Of a stretch of DNA of 64,000 nt, positions 1-7,608 are shown one piece after another. The first letter of the stretch is position 1. Each line of letters begins with the position of its first letter. Made by a program: the position numbers and the translations under genes. The stretch lies in NCBI RefSeq assembly GCF_001467615.1, contig NZ_LNYA01000034.1, positions 628,233 to 692,232 on the forward strand. Reading direction: 5' to 3'. This stretch comes from Legionella erythra. Lineage in GTDB: Bacteria; Pseudomonadota; Gammaproteobacteria; Legionellales; Legionellaceae. A model generated the notes under the pieces. That model searched no databases and was not told where the DNA came from. It was given only the letters and a program-made list of their open reading frames with translations.

Positions 1-223
1 CTGGAATGCCAATCACTGGTTGAGCAACGTGATTTTGTTTCATCTGCAGCGTCATTCCGATCACCATGCACAGGGAGCAAAACCCTACCAGATTTTGCAT
101 CATTGCGAGGAGAGCCCACAACTGCCGTCTGGTTATCTGGGCATGGTCATGCTGTCCCTGGTACCACCGCTCTGGTTTGCTGCTATGGACAAACGCGCCC
201 TCCGTTATCGTCAAAACGCTTAA
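1..223 (+). CDS. Alkane 1-monooxygenase (AlkB-like), C-terminal part only
   Basis: The open frame enters from the left edge (first full codon at base 2) and stops at 223, so only about the last 73 residues are present. They carry the histidine box HLQRHSDHH followed by YQILHH and PQLPSGY. This is the C-terminal di-iron ligand region of membrane AlkB/XylM-type hydroxylases, which hydroxylate terminal methyl groups of alkanes at the inner membrane. A hydrophobic stretch (MVMLSLVPPLWF) follows the histidine box, as in AlkB. The start, the other two His boxes and the promoter lie outside the window. A related membrane desaturase is possible but less likely given the HxxxHH spacing. Confidence 0.85.
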   Translation, partial: WNANHWLSNVILFHLQRHSDHHAQGAKPYQILHHCEESPQLPSGYLGMVMLSLVPPLWFAAMDKRALRYRQNA

Positions 224-288
224 GCCCTCTTTCAAATCATCAAAGACAGTGATATAAGCACATTTTAATCATGAAATTAAGGACTTTT

Positions 289-1083
289 ATGCCGAACCGC
301 TATTTTCTATTCAGCCTGTCTTTCCTTGCTTCAAGCACATTAACAGCGGCTACACTGGGGCAAGTTACTGTCGCTGATCCCGTATTGGGCAGCCGGCAAT
401 TGGTTTATGAACAAATCAATGACTATGCCGTTGTTGAAGGTGATATTCTGATTGGCAAAGCATCTGATTTAAAGCGACACAGTGCAGTCATCCGCCCTAA
501 AGTCGGCGGCAGCCGTTGGACGCACGGGATTGTCCCTTTTGAAATCGCTGAAGATTTACCGTTTAAAAATAAACTCGCCGTCATGCAGGCTATTGCCCAC
601 TGGCAAGAGCATACCGCGCTTGAATTCGTTGAATTGACCTCAAAAAATCGTGAACATTATCCTGATTTTATCGCGTTTATTCCAGCTGAGGGCACCACGT
701 GTTCCTCTTATGTTGGTAAAAAGGGCGGGCGGCAGGAGATTAATCTGGCCCCCCGCTGTACGACCATGAGTACGGTGCATGAAATCGGCCATGCCTTGGG
801 CATGTGGCATGAACAATCCCGTGCCGATCGAGCTAATTATATCCACATCCTATGGGAAAATATTGATGAGGATAACCGCTATAACTTCGATCAGCATTTG
901 ACAGACGGCAAAGATATCGGCGAGTATGACTACCAGTCGATTATGCATTATGGCCCGTATGCCTTTTCAAAAAATGGACAAAAAACCATTATTCCATTGG
1001 TAGAGGGGGTTGAGATTGGCCAAAGGAGTCATTTAAGTGAAAAAGATATTGCAGCGATTAATGCCATGTATCCAGACATCTAA
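289..1083 (+). CDS. legP: LegP-like secreted astacin zinc metalloprotease
   Basis: Zinc endopeptidase of the astacin family (M12A). The extended zinc site HEIGHALGMWHEQSRADR starts at residue 164 (ligands H164, H168, H174, catalytic E165), and the Met-turn SIMHY lies about 55 residues later. An N-terminal hydrophobic segment (FLFSLSFLASSTLTAA) looks like a signal peptide. I chose ATG 289 because TAAGGA ends five bases upstream; an in-frame ATG at 271 has no such site. In L. pneumophila the astacin-like Dot/Icm substrate LegP (lpg2999) lies just before the mnmE end of the origin block, as here, though other genes intervene. The last 47 bases overlap the next gene in another frame. Confidence 0.9.
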   Translation: MPNRYFLFSLSFLASSTLTAATLGQVTVADPVLGSRQLVYEQINDYAVVEGDILIGKASDLKRHSAVIRPKVGGSRWTHGIVPFEIAEDLPFKNKLAVMQAIAHWQEHTALEFVELTSKNREHYPDFIAFIPAEGTTCSSYVGKKGGRQEINLAPRCTTMSTVHEIGHALGMWHEQSRADRANYIHILWENIDEDNRYNFDQHLTDGKDIGEYDYQSIMHYGPYAFSKNGQKTIIPLVEGVEIGQRSHLSEKDIAAINAMYPDI

Positions 1084-1483
1084 CCGTTGGTTGTTGCCCA
1101 CCGCGTTGGTCGCAGGGATTAACCCTGCGCTGGCGGCCATGAATTGCAGTCATCTTGATGGCATCTGGCAAGGGGCATTATCGCCCTTTAGTGCAGTTAA
1201 ATTAACCATTGCGCCAAAAAGCACGCAAACGAAACTGGCATTTATTCAGTTTGTAGACAGTCGATTGCAAAACCGGGGTTATGACGTTAATGAAGCCGCC
1301 TGTCAGGTGCTCTCCGATAAATCCGTCGCTGTCACATTCTACCGTAACCGTGACGGCGCCGAGGTGAATCTTAAAGTCTACCTGGCAGGCAACAGTGATG
1401 GCAAATTTCTGCAGGTACCGCTTTTTTCCGTACGTGAAAACCGCAAATACGAAAAAGTCAGCGGCACCTTGAGCAAAGGCTAA
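1037..1483 (+). CDS. Small secreted protein overlapping legP
   Basis: A 148-residue frame starts at GTG 1037 inside the 3' end of legP, with AAAGGAG eight bases upstream, so it is probably translationally coupled to legP. Residues 1-34 form a positively charged, hydrophobic leader ending in ALA, consistent with a signal peptide. The mature part has two cysteines (MNCSHLDGIWQG and EAACQVL) and beta-rich sequence. An ATG at residue 9 is a weaker alternative. I recognise no family. The tight overlap suggests co-expression with the protease, for example as an inhibitor or partner, but that is only inference. Confidence 0.65.
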   Translation: MKKILQRLMPCIQTSNRWLLPTALVAGINPALAAMNCSHLDGIWQGALSPFSAVKLTIAPKSTQTKLAFIQFVDSRLQNRGYDVNEAACQVLSDKSVAVTFYRNRDGAEVNLKVYLAGNSDGKFLQVPLFSVRENRKYEKVSGTLSKG

Positions 1484-3111
1484 ATCGCGTAAAAACCCTT
1501 TAGGTCATTATCGCAATAAGGATCATCTACCTCGGGGTTTTCGTCCCTTTCAATCAAAACAACCGAGTTTTCATTCCTTGCAGGTACCATTTCAAAAACA
1601 TCCGGTTCCTGGGGTGTGCCCTTTTTCTTGCAGTAAGCATTCCATAACTCATAGGCGGCATACACGGCAATCAATACGAGTGCCGCTTGCCAGCATACAG
1701 CAAAGGTCGCAAGAATCAGAGTCGGCATCACCGTGTTTTTAATCATGGTAAAAATGAACTCATTCCTTGCTGCCTGGTATTCTTTTAAAACACGGGCCAG
1801 ATCTTCGCCAACGATATTTTTTTCATGCGCCTGCTCTAACTGCTGCTCCACCTGCATCTGCTGTAACCTTAAGCTTTTTTCTTTGTAATTGTTATAAGCC
1901 CCATCGGACAGATACATGGCAACAGCCACCATGCACACAGCATAGGAAAGAACAATCAATACCGGGGAAGTAAACAGCATGGACGCTGAAAATCCAGCAC
2001 CGAGCATAAGGGCCGCGGTGGCATTAAATAAGAAGGTAGAATTTTTTGCCTGCCAATTGATTTCAAGGTTTTTAAGTTGCTCAACAACCAGGGCATAACG
2101 TTCCATATCCCGATGATGTTCACAGTGGGCAAGTTCGGCTGTGTACTGCGCCTTTTTGGCCAGGTACTCTTGCTCTGCTAAATGGCGGCGCCAAAGAATC
2201 AGGGCAAAATCGAAAACCATAAACCCTGCGGTTATCCAGCCCGCCGCGGCGGCGGAAATATGAAACACCTGGGCATAGTTGGTCACGCCATTCACTACAG
2301 CCCACACTACATCGTTAAGGAACACCGGATGACGTTTATACATTTCCAGAACAAAACGTTCTTTAAAGGGCAGCGTGCGCTCTTCTTTGGAAGAACCTGC
2401 CATATGTTTCGCCGCAACCAGACCGTTGAGAATTAATCGAGCCAGGAAAAACCCAACGCTAAATGCTCTGAATATCGAGTTAGGCGCTTCAAGGGTTTCA
2501 ACCACCGCATCCACATCGATGTTTTTACCAATCGCGTTTTCCAGCAACTCGAGAATTTTGACATCACGCAGCAAGCGCAGAGAATTAGTGAACGTCAGGC
2601 GGCAAAAAACCCAATAGATACGGACAATATTATAAAACCCGACTTTATCCCGCAATTTTGATACCTGAGTGGGTGTCTTGGCCATCTCAACCAGATCCTG
2701 ACTTATCGCTTTACCCACACGAGTAAAAAAGGCGTCTTCGCTTTTTTCCCTTTTGGGCGGTCTTTCACCCTTGTAGCTGGCTTTAATTTTATCAGCAATA
2801 GCCCGGTATTCCTGCGCTTTGGCTTTTTGGCCATAATGGGTATGATAAGTCTCAAGCATCAAGGCACAGTAATAACAATACAGCCACAAATCCCGGCGAT
2901 TTTTCTTTTTTGCTTTCAAGCTGGCAAAAAGCTGCTCAAATTCCTGCTGTAAAAGAATATGGGATCGGGCAACGAAAGGGTATTTGGATAGTTGAGCATA
3001 TTCATCAGCAAAGGCAAGGAGATCGCGGCCGTCTCTAACCCGTGCAGCGGCCCCTTCAAAAAAGCCCATTTTATTGTCGAAAAACGCTTGAACCGGCAAG
3101 GCGTAGACCAT
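1480..3111 (-). CDS. Membrane/coiled-coil protein, candidate Dot/Icm effector
   Basis: A 543-residue protein of no family I recognise. It starts at ATG 3111 with AGGGGG about eight bases upstream. The N-terminal 110 residues are soluble, rich in aromatic and charged residues (QQEFEQLFASLKAKKKNRRDLWLYCYY), and are repeated in a truncated copy upstream. The middle and C-terminal parts hold several hydrophobic hairpins (around residues 215-235, 265-305, 355-395 and 450-480) separated by charged coiled-coil-like stretches. The last 45 residues are acidic and polar. Membrane hairpins plus an acidic tail fit Legionella effectors, but no catalytic motif is visible. It ends four bases inside the gene on the other strand. 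Confidence 0.7.
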   Translation of the reverse strand: MVYALPVQAFFDNKMGFFEGAAARVRDGRDLLAFADEYAQLSKYPFVARSHILLQQEFEQLFASLKAKKKNRRDLWLYCYYCALMLETYHTHYGQKAKAQEYRAIADKIKASYKGERPPKREKSEDAFFTRVGKAISQDLVEMAKTPTQVSKLRDKVGFYNIVRIYWVFCRLTFTNSLRLLRDVKILELLENAIGKNIDVDAVVETLEAPNSIFRAFSVGFFLARLILNGLVAAKHMAGSSKEERTLPFKERFVLEMYKRHPVFLNDVVWAVVNGVTNYAQVFHISAAAAGWITAGFMVFDFALILWRRHLAEQEYLAKKAQYTAELAHCEHHRDMERYALVVEQLKNLEINWQAKNSTFLFNATAALMLGAGFSASMLFTSPVLIVLSYAVCMVAVAMYLSDGAYNNYKEKSLRLQQMQVEQQLEQAHEKNIVGEDLARVLKEYQAARNEFIFTMIKNTVMPTLILATFAVCWQAALVLIAVYAAYELWNAYCKKKGTPQEPDVFEMVPARNENSVVLIERDENPEVDDPYCDNDLKGFYAI

Positions 3112-3162
3112 CTTATTGCCCCCTTTTTATGTTGATGTTAAGACGTGCGGCGTTAAAGCTTT

Positions 3163-3205
3163 CAAAGAAATCATTATGTATTTATTTTTTTCATGTTGCA
3201 AACAT
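3163..3205. repeat. Duplicated upstream block, copy 1
   Basis: A 43-base AT-rich block upstream of the 543-residue gene. It matches 3742-3784 at 42 of 43 positions by eye. It is part of a tandem duplication that also copied the start of the gene. On the minus strand it contains TACATAAT, which could act as a -10 element. Confidence 0.85.
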
Positions 3206-3253
3206 GCAGTAAGTTAAATTGATTAAGGGTTAAATTTTTTAATTTTTTTACAA

Positions 3254-3691
3254 TTACCAAAGAGTAGATAGCATAGCCCCATCATAAGACTCAAGAGCCG
3301 TCTCTTTTTTAAGGTGTGTTACAGCGCTTTCTTCTTCTCTTTCTTTCACTTCCCTATTACGTTCACAAATGGTTATAATTTTTCCAGCAGTGTTTTTGTA
3401 TTCTTCCGCTTTCGCCTTTTGACCATAATGCTCATGGTAAGTAGCCAATAACATGGCGCGATAATAACAATAAAGCCACAAGTCCTTAGGATTTTTCTTT
3501 CTGGCCTCCAAGCTTGTAAACAATTGTTCAAACTCTCGCTGTAGAAGGGTGTAGTTCCTGGCAATAAAAGGATATTCTGCCTTACCAACATATTTATCGG
3601 CAAATTGAATAAGATCTTTTCCTTTACTAGCCTTTGCAGCAGCCTTTTCAAAAAAACCTATTTTATCTTGATACAACGAATCATACTGCAA
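3254..3691 (-). pseudogene. Truncated duplicate of the 543-residue gene fused to an oxidoreductase tail
   Basis: Residues 1 to about 105 align throughout with the N-terminal part of the 1480-3111 product (shared FEQLF, DLWLYCYY, HYGQKAKA). The last 22 residues instead match the C-terminus of the flavin oxidoreductase encoded at 3822-4874 (both end YD..MLSTLW; 12 of 22 identical). The frame is thus a junction product of a tandem duplication of about 570-580 bases. The ATG of the parent is lost; translation could only begin at TTG 3691, which has GGAG seven bases upstream. The frame has stayed open despite divergence, so a short protein may still be made, but it most likely is a remnant. Confidence 0.8.
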
Positions 3692-3741
3692 GGCGTAACT
3701 CCCCTTTTTAAGTTGTTAATATCACTGCAACTCAAAGTCAA

Positions 3742-3784
3742 CAAAGAAATCATTATGTATTTATTTTTTTCATGTTGCAAGCAT
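3742..3784. repeat. Duplicated upstream block, copy 2
   Basis: Second copy of the block at 3163-3205, differing at one of 43 positions. It lies between the truncated duplicate and the oxidoreductase gene. Its near-identity contrasts with strong divergence of the adjoining coding copies. Confidence 0.85.
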
Positions 3785-3821
3785 ACAAACAGTTGTGTTT
3801 ATATCTAACTAATTTTTGTAT

Positions 3822-4874
3822 TCACCACAGCGTGGATAGCATACTGGCATCATAAGCTGTTAACAGGCGTTGCGTTTTCAAGCGCGCCACCAGATCGGGA
3901 TTGGCGATAAACGGCCTGCCGAAAGCGATTAAGTCAAAATCCTGTCGCTCAAGACCTCGTGATGCGCTCTCCGGTGTATAACTGCCGGAGGCAATCAGCG
4001 TCCCTGTGTAGTATTGGCGAATAAAGGCGGTCATGGTTTGATTTCCTAGCTCCTTAAAGGCGACACTGTCATTAAAATTACCCGTGTGGACATAGGCCGG
4101 TTTGATTTCATTGAGTTGTTGTAATAAATACTGAAAGACTTCCGCATCGCGCGAATCACCAACGATTTCATTCAAATAGGCACCAGGCGACAAACGCAAA
4201 CCCACCCGATGATTGCCGATGGCGGTGATACAGGCCGTGACCACCTCCAGAGCAAAGCGGGCTTTATCGCGAGTCGTACGGCCGTAATCATCCTCACGTA
4301 AATTGGTATGGTAGTGAAGAAACTGATCAATCAAATAGCCATTGGCGCCATGGATTTCAATGCCGTCAAAACCGGATTCCATGGCATTTTTAGCCGCAGC
4401 GGCATAGCTTGTGATTAATGAGCGAATGTCATTAAGCGAGGCCGCTCGAGATGTCCCGTAATGCAAATCCTTTGTCCGCGCGACTTTCCCCGTCATCGTT
4501 GTGGCTGAGGGAGAAAGCGGCAATTGTCCGTCAAGAAAGACAGGATGAGATACCCGGCCAACATGCCAAATCTGCAAAAACAGTTTGCCGTCCTGGGCAT
4601 GAACGGCCTCGGTAACCGCCCGCCAGCCTTTCATTTGCGTTTCGGTATAAATCCCTGGAACATGGCTATAGCCGCGCCCATCCGGCCGGATGATGGTTCC
4701 TTCGGTAATGATTAATCCGGCATCAGCCCGTCTTGCATAATAATCTGCCATGACCTGCGTCGGGCTTAAATCATCATGGGCCATATTCCGGGTCATCGGT
4801 GCCATGACGATGCGATTTTTTAACTGAATGTCATCATTCAGGCGATAGGGTTGAAACAACGGTTGTAATGACAT
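3822..4874 (-). CDS. NADH:flavin oxidoreductase, Old Yellow Enzyme family
   Basis: A 350-residue FMN-dependent ene-reductase of the OYE/NemA type, a TIM barrel that reduces activated C=C bonds or nitro compounds with NAD(P)H. Visible motifs are NRIVMAPMTR near the N-terminus, QIWHVGRVSHP, the substrate-binding pair in EIHGANGYLIDQFLHYHTNLREDDYGR, and AFGRPFIANPDL near the end. Length is normal. It lies 63 bases downstream of an ArsR-type regulator on the same strand, so the two are probably one regulated unit responding to a reactive electrophile, by analogy with nemR-nemA. Its last 22 codons were copied in the neighbouring duplication. Confidence 0.93.
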   Translation of the reverse strand: MSLQPLFQPYRLNDDIQLKNRIVMAPMTRNMAHDDLSPTQVMADYYARRADAGLIITEGTIIRPDGRGYSHVPGIYTETQMKGWRAVTEAVHAQDGKLFLQIWHVGRVSHPVFLDGQLPLSPSATTMTGKVARTKDLHYGTSRAASLNDIRSLITSYAAAAKNAMESGFDGIEIHGANGYLIDQFLHYHTNLREDDYGRTTRDKARFALEVVTACITAIGNHRVGLRLSPGAYLNEIVGDSRDAEVFQYLLQQLNEIKPAYVHTGNFNDSVAFKELGNQTMTAFIRQYYTGTLIASGSYTPESASRGLERQDFDLIAFGRPFIANPDLVARLKTQRLLTAYDASMLSTLW

Positions 4875-4900
4875 ACTGCCTCCATTAATCGGTTAATTTA

Positions 4901-4924
4901 AATATTGCAAATTTCCGATATATT
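4901..4924. promoter_or_regulatory. Possible second operator half-sites before the OYE gene
   Basis: The gap between the ArsR gene and the oxidoreductase contains AATATTGCAAATTTCCGATA followed by TATT. This resembles the ATATCG...CGATAT operator in front of the ArsR gene, with one arm imperfect. It could be a weaker binding site for the same regulator. Confidence 0.35.
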
Positions 4925-4937
4925 GACCCAAATTTTT

Positions 4938-5237
4938 TTATAGCACGGTTTTTAATGCCGCAAGGAACTCCTCAATGAGTGTTTGGTTTAGTTTACAATA
5001 AGTCCACTGGCCGCGTCGCTCCATGGTGATAAGACCAGCCTGCTGCAGTTGCGACAGGTATTGCGAAACGGTGGATTGCGATAACCCTGATTTTTTTTCA
5101 ATCAAACCGACACAAACGCCATCGGTGATCACATCACAATGCGATGAACTAAAATGTTTTGCCGGTTCCTTAAGCCACCCAAGAATCTTTAAGCGCTTCT
5201 CATTAGCCAGGGCTTTAAGGACTAAATTAATATTCAT
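4938..5237 (-). CDS. ArsR-family winged-helix repressor
   Basis: A 99-residue regulator with the compact ArsR/SmtB fold: LKALANEKRLKILGWL at the start and a recognition helix in SGLSQSTVSQYLSQLQQAGLI, followed by the wing MERRGQWTYCKL. Cysteines are present (SSHCD, GVCVGL, TYCKL) and could sense metal or thiol stress, but there is no classical ELCVCDL metal box. The gene precedes the Old Yellow Enzyme gene on the same strand. A strong promoter whose spacer is a palindrome ends seven bases before the ATG, so the mRNA is probably leaderless and autoregulated. No Shine-Dalgarno sequence is visible. Confidence 0.88.
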   Translation of the reverse strand: MNINLVLKALANEKRLKILGWLKEPAKHFSSSHCDVITDGVCVGLIEKKSGLSQSTVSQYLSQLQQAGLITMERRGQWTYCKLNQTLIEEFLAALKTVL

Positions 5238-5244
5238 AATAAGG

Positions 5245-5272
5245 ATTATATCGGAATATTGCGATATGTCAA
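5245..5272 (-). promoter_or_regulatory. Sigma70 promoter with embedded palindromic operator
   Basis: On the minus strand there is TTGACA (5272-5267), a 16-base spacer and TATAAT (5250-5245). The palindrome ATATCG-CAATATTC-CGATAT (5267-5248) fills the spacer and overlaps both hexamers. The ATG of the ArsR gene begins eight bases after the -10, where transcription should start. Confidence 0.8.
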
Positions 5273-5354
5273 TTGCATACTCTCATTAGACCGAATGCAT
5301 TAATTTAGGTTATATTGCTTATTTTTTACAACAATGGAATAACCAGGAGGGTGC

Positions 5355-6290
5355 ATGTTAAGTAAAACGCTGCCAAAAAGAATCCAATTATCGCCCCAGC
5401 AACAAGATGGCGATTGCGGTTATCAGGTCATAACCTTGGGACTTTTTTACTTGGCCTTGCGAGGTCAATCTTCACCCGCTTTACAAGAAATCCTCAATGG
5501 CAGTGAGTCCCTCACGAACTTATTAAAGCAGGTAGTCCCACCCGTACCACACTGCCTGCCTCAGTCGAAACCGTCAGACAACGTACAAAATCTGCTTAAC
5601 CATTTGCACGCTGTTGCCCTAAAAGACAGGTGGGACAATCCTGGCTTTGATGAAATTCTAGCCGCCTTTACGGTGGCCTTAAAACAGCGAGCCTATCAAT
5701 CATCCTGGTTAAGTCACCAGGTGAAGCAAAAAATTAAAAGCGGACTCTGGTTTGACGATTACCGTTGTTGGGAAAACTACACCAGCTTTAAATCAATCAA
5801 CAAGAAAATAACCAATCAAATCGACAAACTTTACAACCAATTAAGTAAAAAGGATGCATCCGACAGTGAAAAAATACAAGCTATCCTGTTTAATGCCCGT
5901 GTTATGGTTTGTAATGACTTAAGGGACGACGAGCTGCTTGAGCCGGTTAACGAGGTCATCCGCTATTATTATCAGGAATCCACCCAAAAAGCCTGGGTGG
6001 ATAGTGAGTTTTTAAAAGCGATAACCGCTGATTTATTGGGTTCATCTGACCTTTTGTTTAATGATGACGGGGCTATGATCAGCGGGTGTGCCACCGATAA
6101 TAACCATTGGTCTATTGACTTACCCTTCGACGAGGCCGCGCAGAAGCTCATTGGCTTATATCAACTAGGTTACCAGAAATCGCTTACTATCCAGGGCATT
6201 CATCTTACCCGTGCTAACGGCTTTTTTAAAGCATCGTTAGCCAAGAACAATGAAACGAGCGGCGTGACCACCCTGAATTTTATCTCATGA
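5355..6290 (+). CDS. OTU-like cysteine protease candidate, probable effector
   Basis: A 311-residue soluble protein with AGGAGG just upstream of ATG 5355. It has DGDCGYQ near the N-terminus (C21), followed by a hydrophobic helix (VITLGLFYLAL), and NNHWSIDLP (H251) near the C-terminus. A DGxC...HW pairing is the signature layout of OTU-type deubiquitinases and related papain-fold proteases. It is homologous to the next gene on the opposite strand, which keeps the same Cys and His. In L. pneumophila an effector gene (lpg3000) lies between legP and mnmE; this may be related. Legionella has several OTU effectors (Lot family). The catalytic reading is inferred from motifs only. Confidence 0.7.
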   Translation: MLSKTLPKRIQLSPQQQDGDCGYQVITLGLFYLALRGQSSPALQEILNGSESLTNLLKQVVPPVPHCLPQSKPSDNVQNLLNHLHAVALKDRWDNPGFDEILAAFTVALKQRAYQSSWLSHQVKQKIKSGLWFDDYRCWENYTSFKSINKKITNQIDKLYNQLSKKDASDSEKIQAILFNARVMVCNDLRDDELLEPVNEVIRYYYQESTQKAWVDSEFLKAITADLLGSSDLLFNDDGAMISGCATDNNHWSIDLPFDEAAQKLIGLYQLGYQKSLTIQGIHLTRANGFFKASLAKNNETSGVTTLNFIS

Positions 6291-7550
6291 GCAATTAGGA
6301 CTGTTATCGCAGTCTTTCTCAATGTGGGAGATTGTTGACGTGGTCGCGAAAAACCCGGTCACGCCCGTGACCTTACTAGAGCTCTGTGTTTTCATGACCT
6401 TAATGTCTTCCTGCAACTGTGCAATTTTTGTTTGACTTTGATGGATAGCTTTACTGAGAAGCACCAGTTGGGTGTAATGTGTCATTAAGCTGTCTTCTTC
6501 CGCCAAAAAGGGCAGAATAGCCGTGGAAATGGTTGGCTCATCCGGCGGTTCCTTGTCAAAATAGCCAAGAGCGGTGACAAGCTCGTTGCCTGGCTTGATT
6601 TGCAACTGGACAATTTGTAGCGTCTCTTTGAATTCGGCAATATTACTTTGACAGACTTGGTCTAATTCTTTCAAGGCTTCTTTTTTTTCGTTAAGGTTTG
6701 CAATGGGCTTATTAACGATGACAAAACGATCGATGACACGTAAGTCCTTCATATATCCCTTATTCGCGACATCAATTAGTGCAGTGGCTGGTTGATCATC
6801 CGGCAAATCGAGATACCAATGGCATTCCGAAACCCCTTTACTGCTTATTTCAACGCCTTTCTCATCAAATAACAATGTTGTGGACGAGAACAGGGTTTGA
6901 CAAAGGAATTCAAGGAAATCGCGACTTACCCATACTTTCTGGGAACCAGGGCCATAATGCTGCTTAACGACTTCTTCGGCCATTTTTTCTAATTCGTTTT
7001 CATTCAGTTTCTTGCAGACTTCAAGCGTTGCCCTGAAGCGTATTTCCCCCGCCTCTTCGGCCTCGACAATACTATTCCCTACGATTTCGAGCATGCGATC
7101 AAATATGCGATTTTCAAGCTTTTTAAAGGATGGCAGCTCACTCCAGCTGCTATGATCAAAGCTCCAAGCACCTTCCTGAATGACCGTTTTAAAATAGCCT
7201 CTACCCCAGGAACTATTCATCAGCCTGTTACGCAAGGCATTGCTGAAATCATCCAATAATTCAGAATAACTAATCTTGTCCCATTCCCCTGATGCCAGGG
7301 AATCGAGCATTTGTTTCAAGATTGTTGTATTCGAATTCGACAAAGACGTATTGCTCCGCATTATCTCAAGTATTTCAGATAAGGCATGGCTGTCATCAAG
7401 TGTTTTTTTTATGCCGTTATCCTTTTCAGACCGTAAGGCAAGATAGAGTATTCCGGTAAAAAGGGCATAATAACCACAGTCCCCGGCATTATAAGGGGGT
7501 TCCAGTTTAATCCGCTTAATGGATGATTTATCTTCGGATTTGGTTTGCAT
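6285..7550 (-). CDS. OTU-like cysteine protease candidate with C-terminal extension
   Basis: A 421-residue homologue of the 5355-6290 product. Shared motifs are AGDCGYYALFTGILYLAL (C25), VWVSRDFLEFLCQTL, TLLFDEKG and ECHWYLDLPDD (H244). Spacing between Cys and His is similar (219 versus 230 residues). It carries about 140 extra C-terminal residues with heptad-like helices (KEALKELDQVCQSNIAEFKETLQIVQL and AIHQSQTKIAQLQEDIKVM) and ends in a Cys-containing polar tail. The two genes meet tail to tail and share six bases. It sits next to mnmE, the position of the effector lpg3000 in L. pneumophila. Protease activity is inferred from motifs. Confidence 0.7.
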   Translation of the reverse strand: MQTKSEDKSSIKRIKLEPPYNAGDCGYYALFTGILYLALRSEKDNGIKKTLDDSHALSEILEIMRSNTSLSNSNTTILKQMLDSLASGEWDKISYSELLDDFSNALRNRLMNSSWGRGYFKTVIQEGAWSFDHSSWSELPSFKKLENRIFDRMLEIVGNSIVEAEEAGEIRFRATLEVCKKLNENELEKMAEEVVKQHYGPGSQKVWVSRDFLEFLCQTLFSSTTLLFDEKGVEISSKGVSECHWYLDLPDDQPATALIDVANKGYMKDLRVIDRFVIVNKPIANLNEKKEALKELDQVCQSNIAEFKETLQIVQLQIKPGNELVTALGYFDKEPPDEPTISTAILPFLAEEDSLMTHYTQLVLLSKAIHQSQTKIAQLQEDIKVMKTQSSSKVTGVTGFFATTSTISHIEKDCDNSPNCS

Positions 7551-7559
7551 GGTAATAGC

Positions 7560-7582
7560 TTAATTACAAAATGTGTAATTAA
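7560..7582. promoter_or_regulatory. Perfect 9-bp inverted repeat upstream of the 421-residue gene
   Basis: Arms TTAATTACA (7560-7568) and TGTAATTAA (7574-7582) are separated by five bases, ending ten bases from the start codon at 7550. It may be an operator for the downstream gene, or a weak end-of-operon hairpin for mnmE. No T-run follows, which favours an operator. Confidence 0.5.
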
Positions 7583-7608
7583 TATACACCACGAACATTA
7601 ATGAAACC

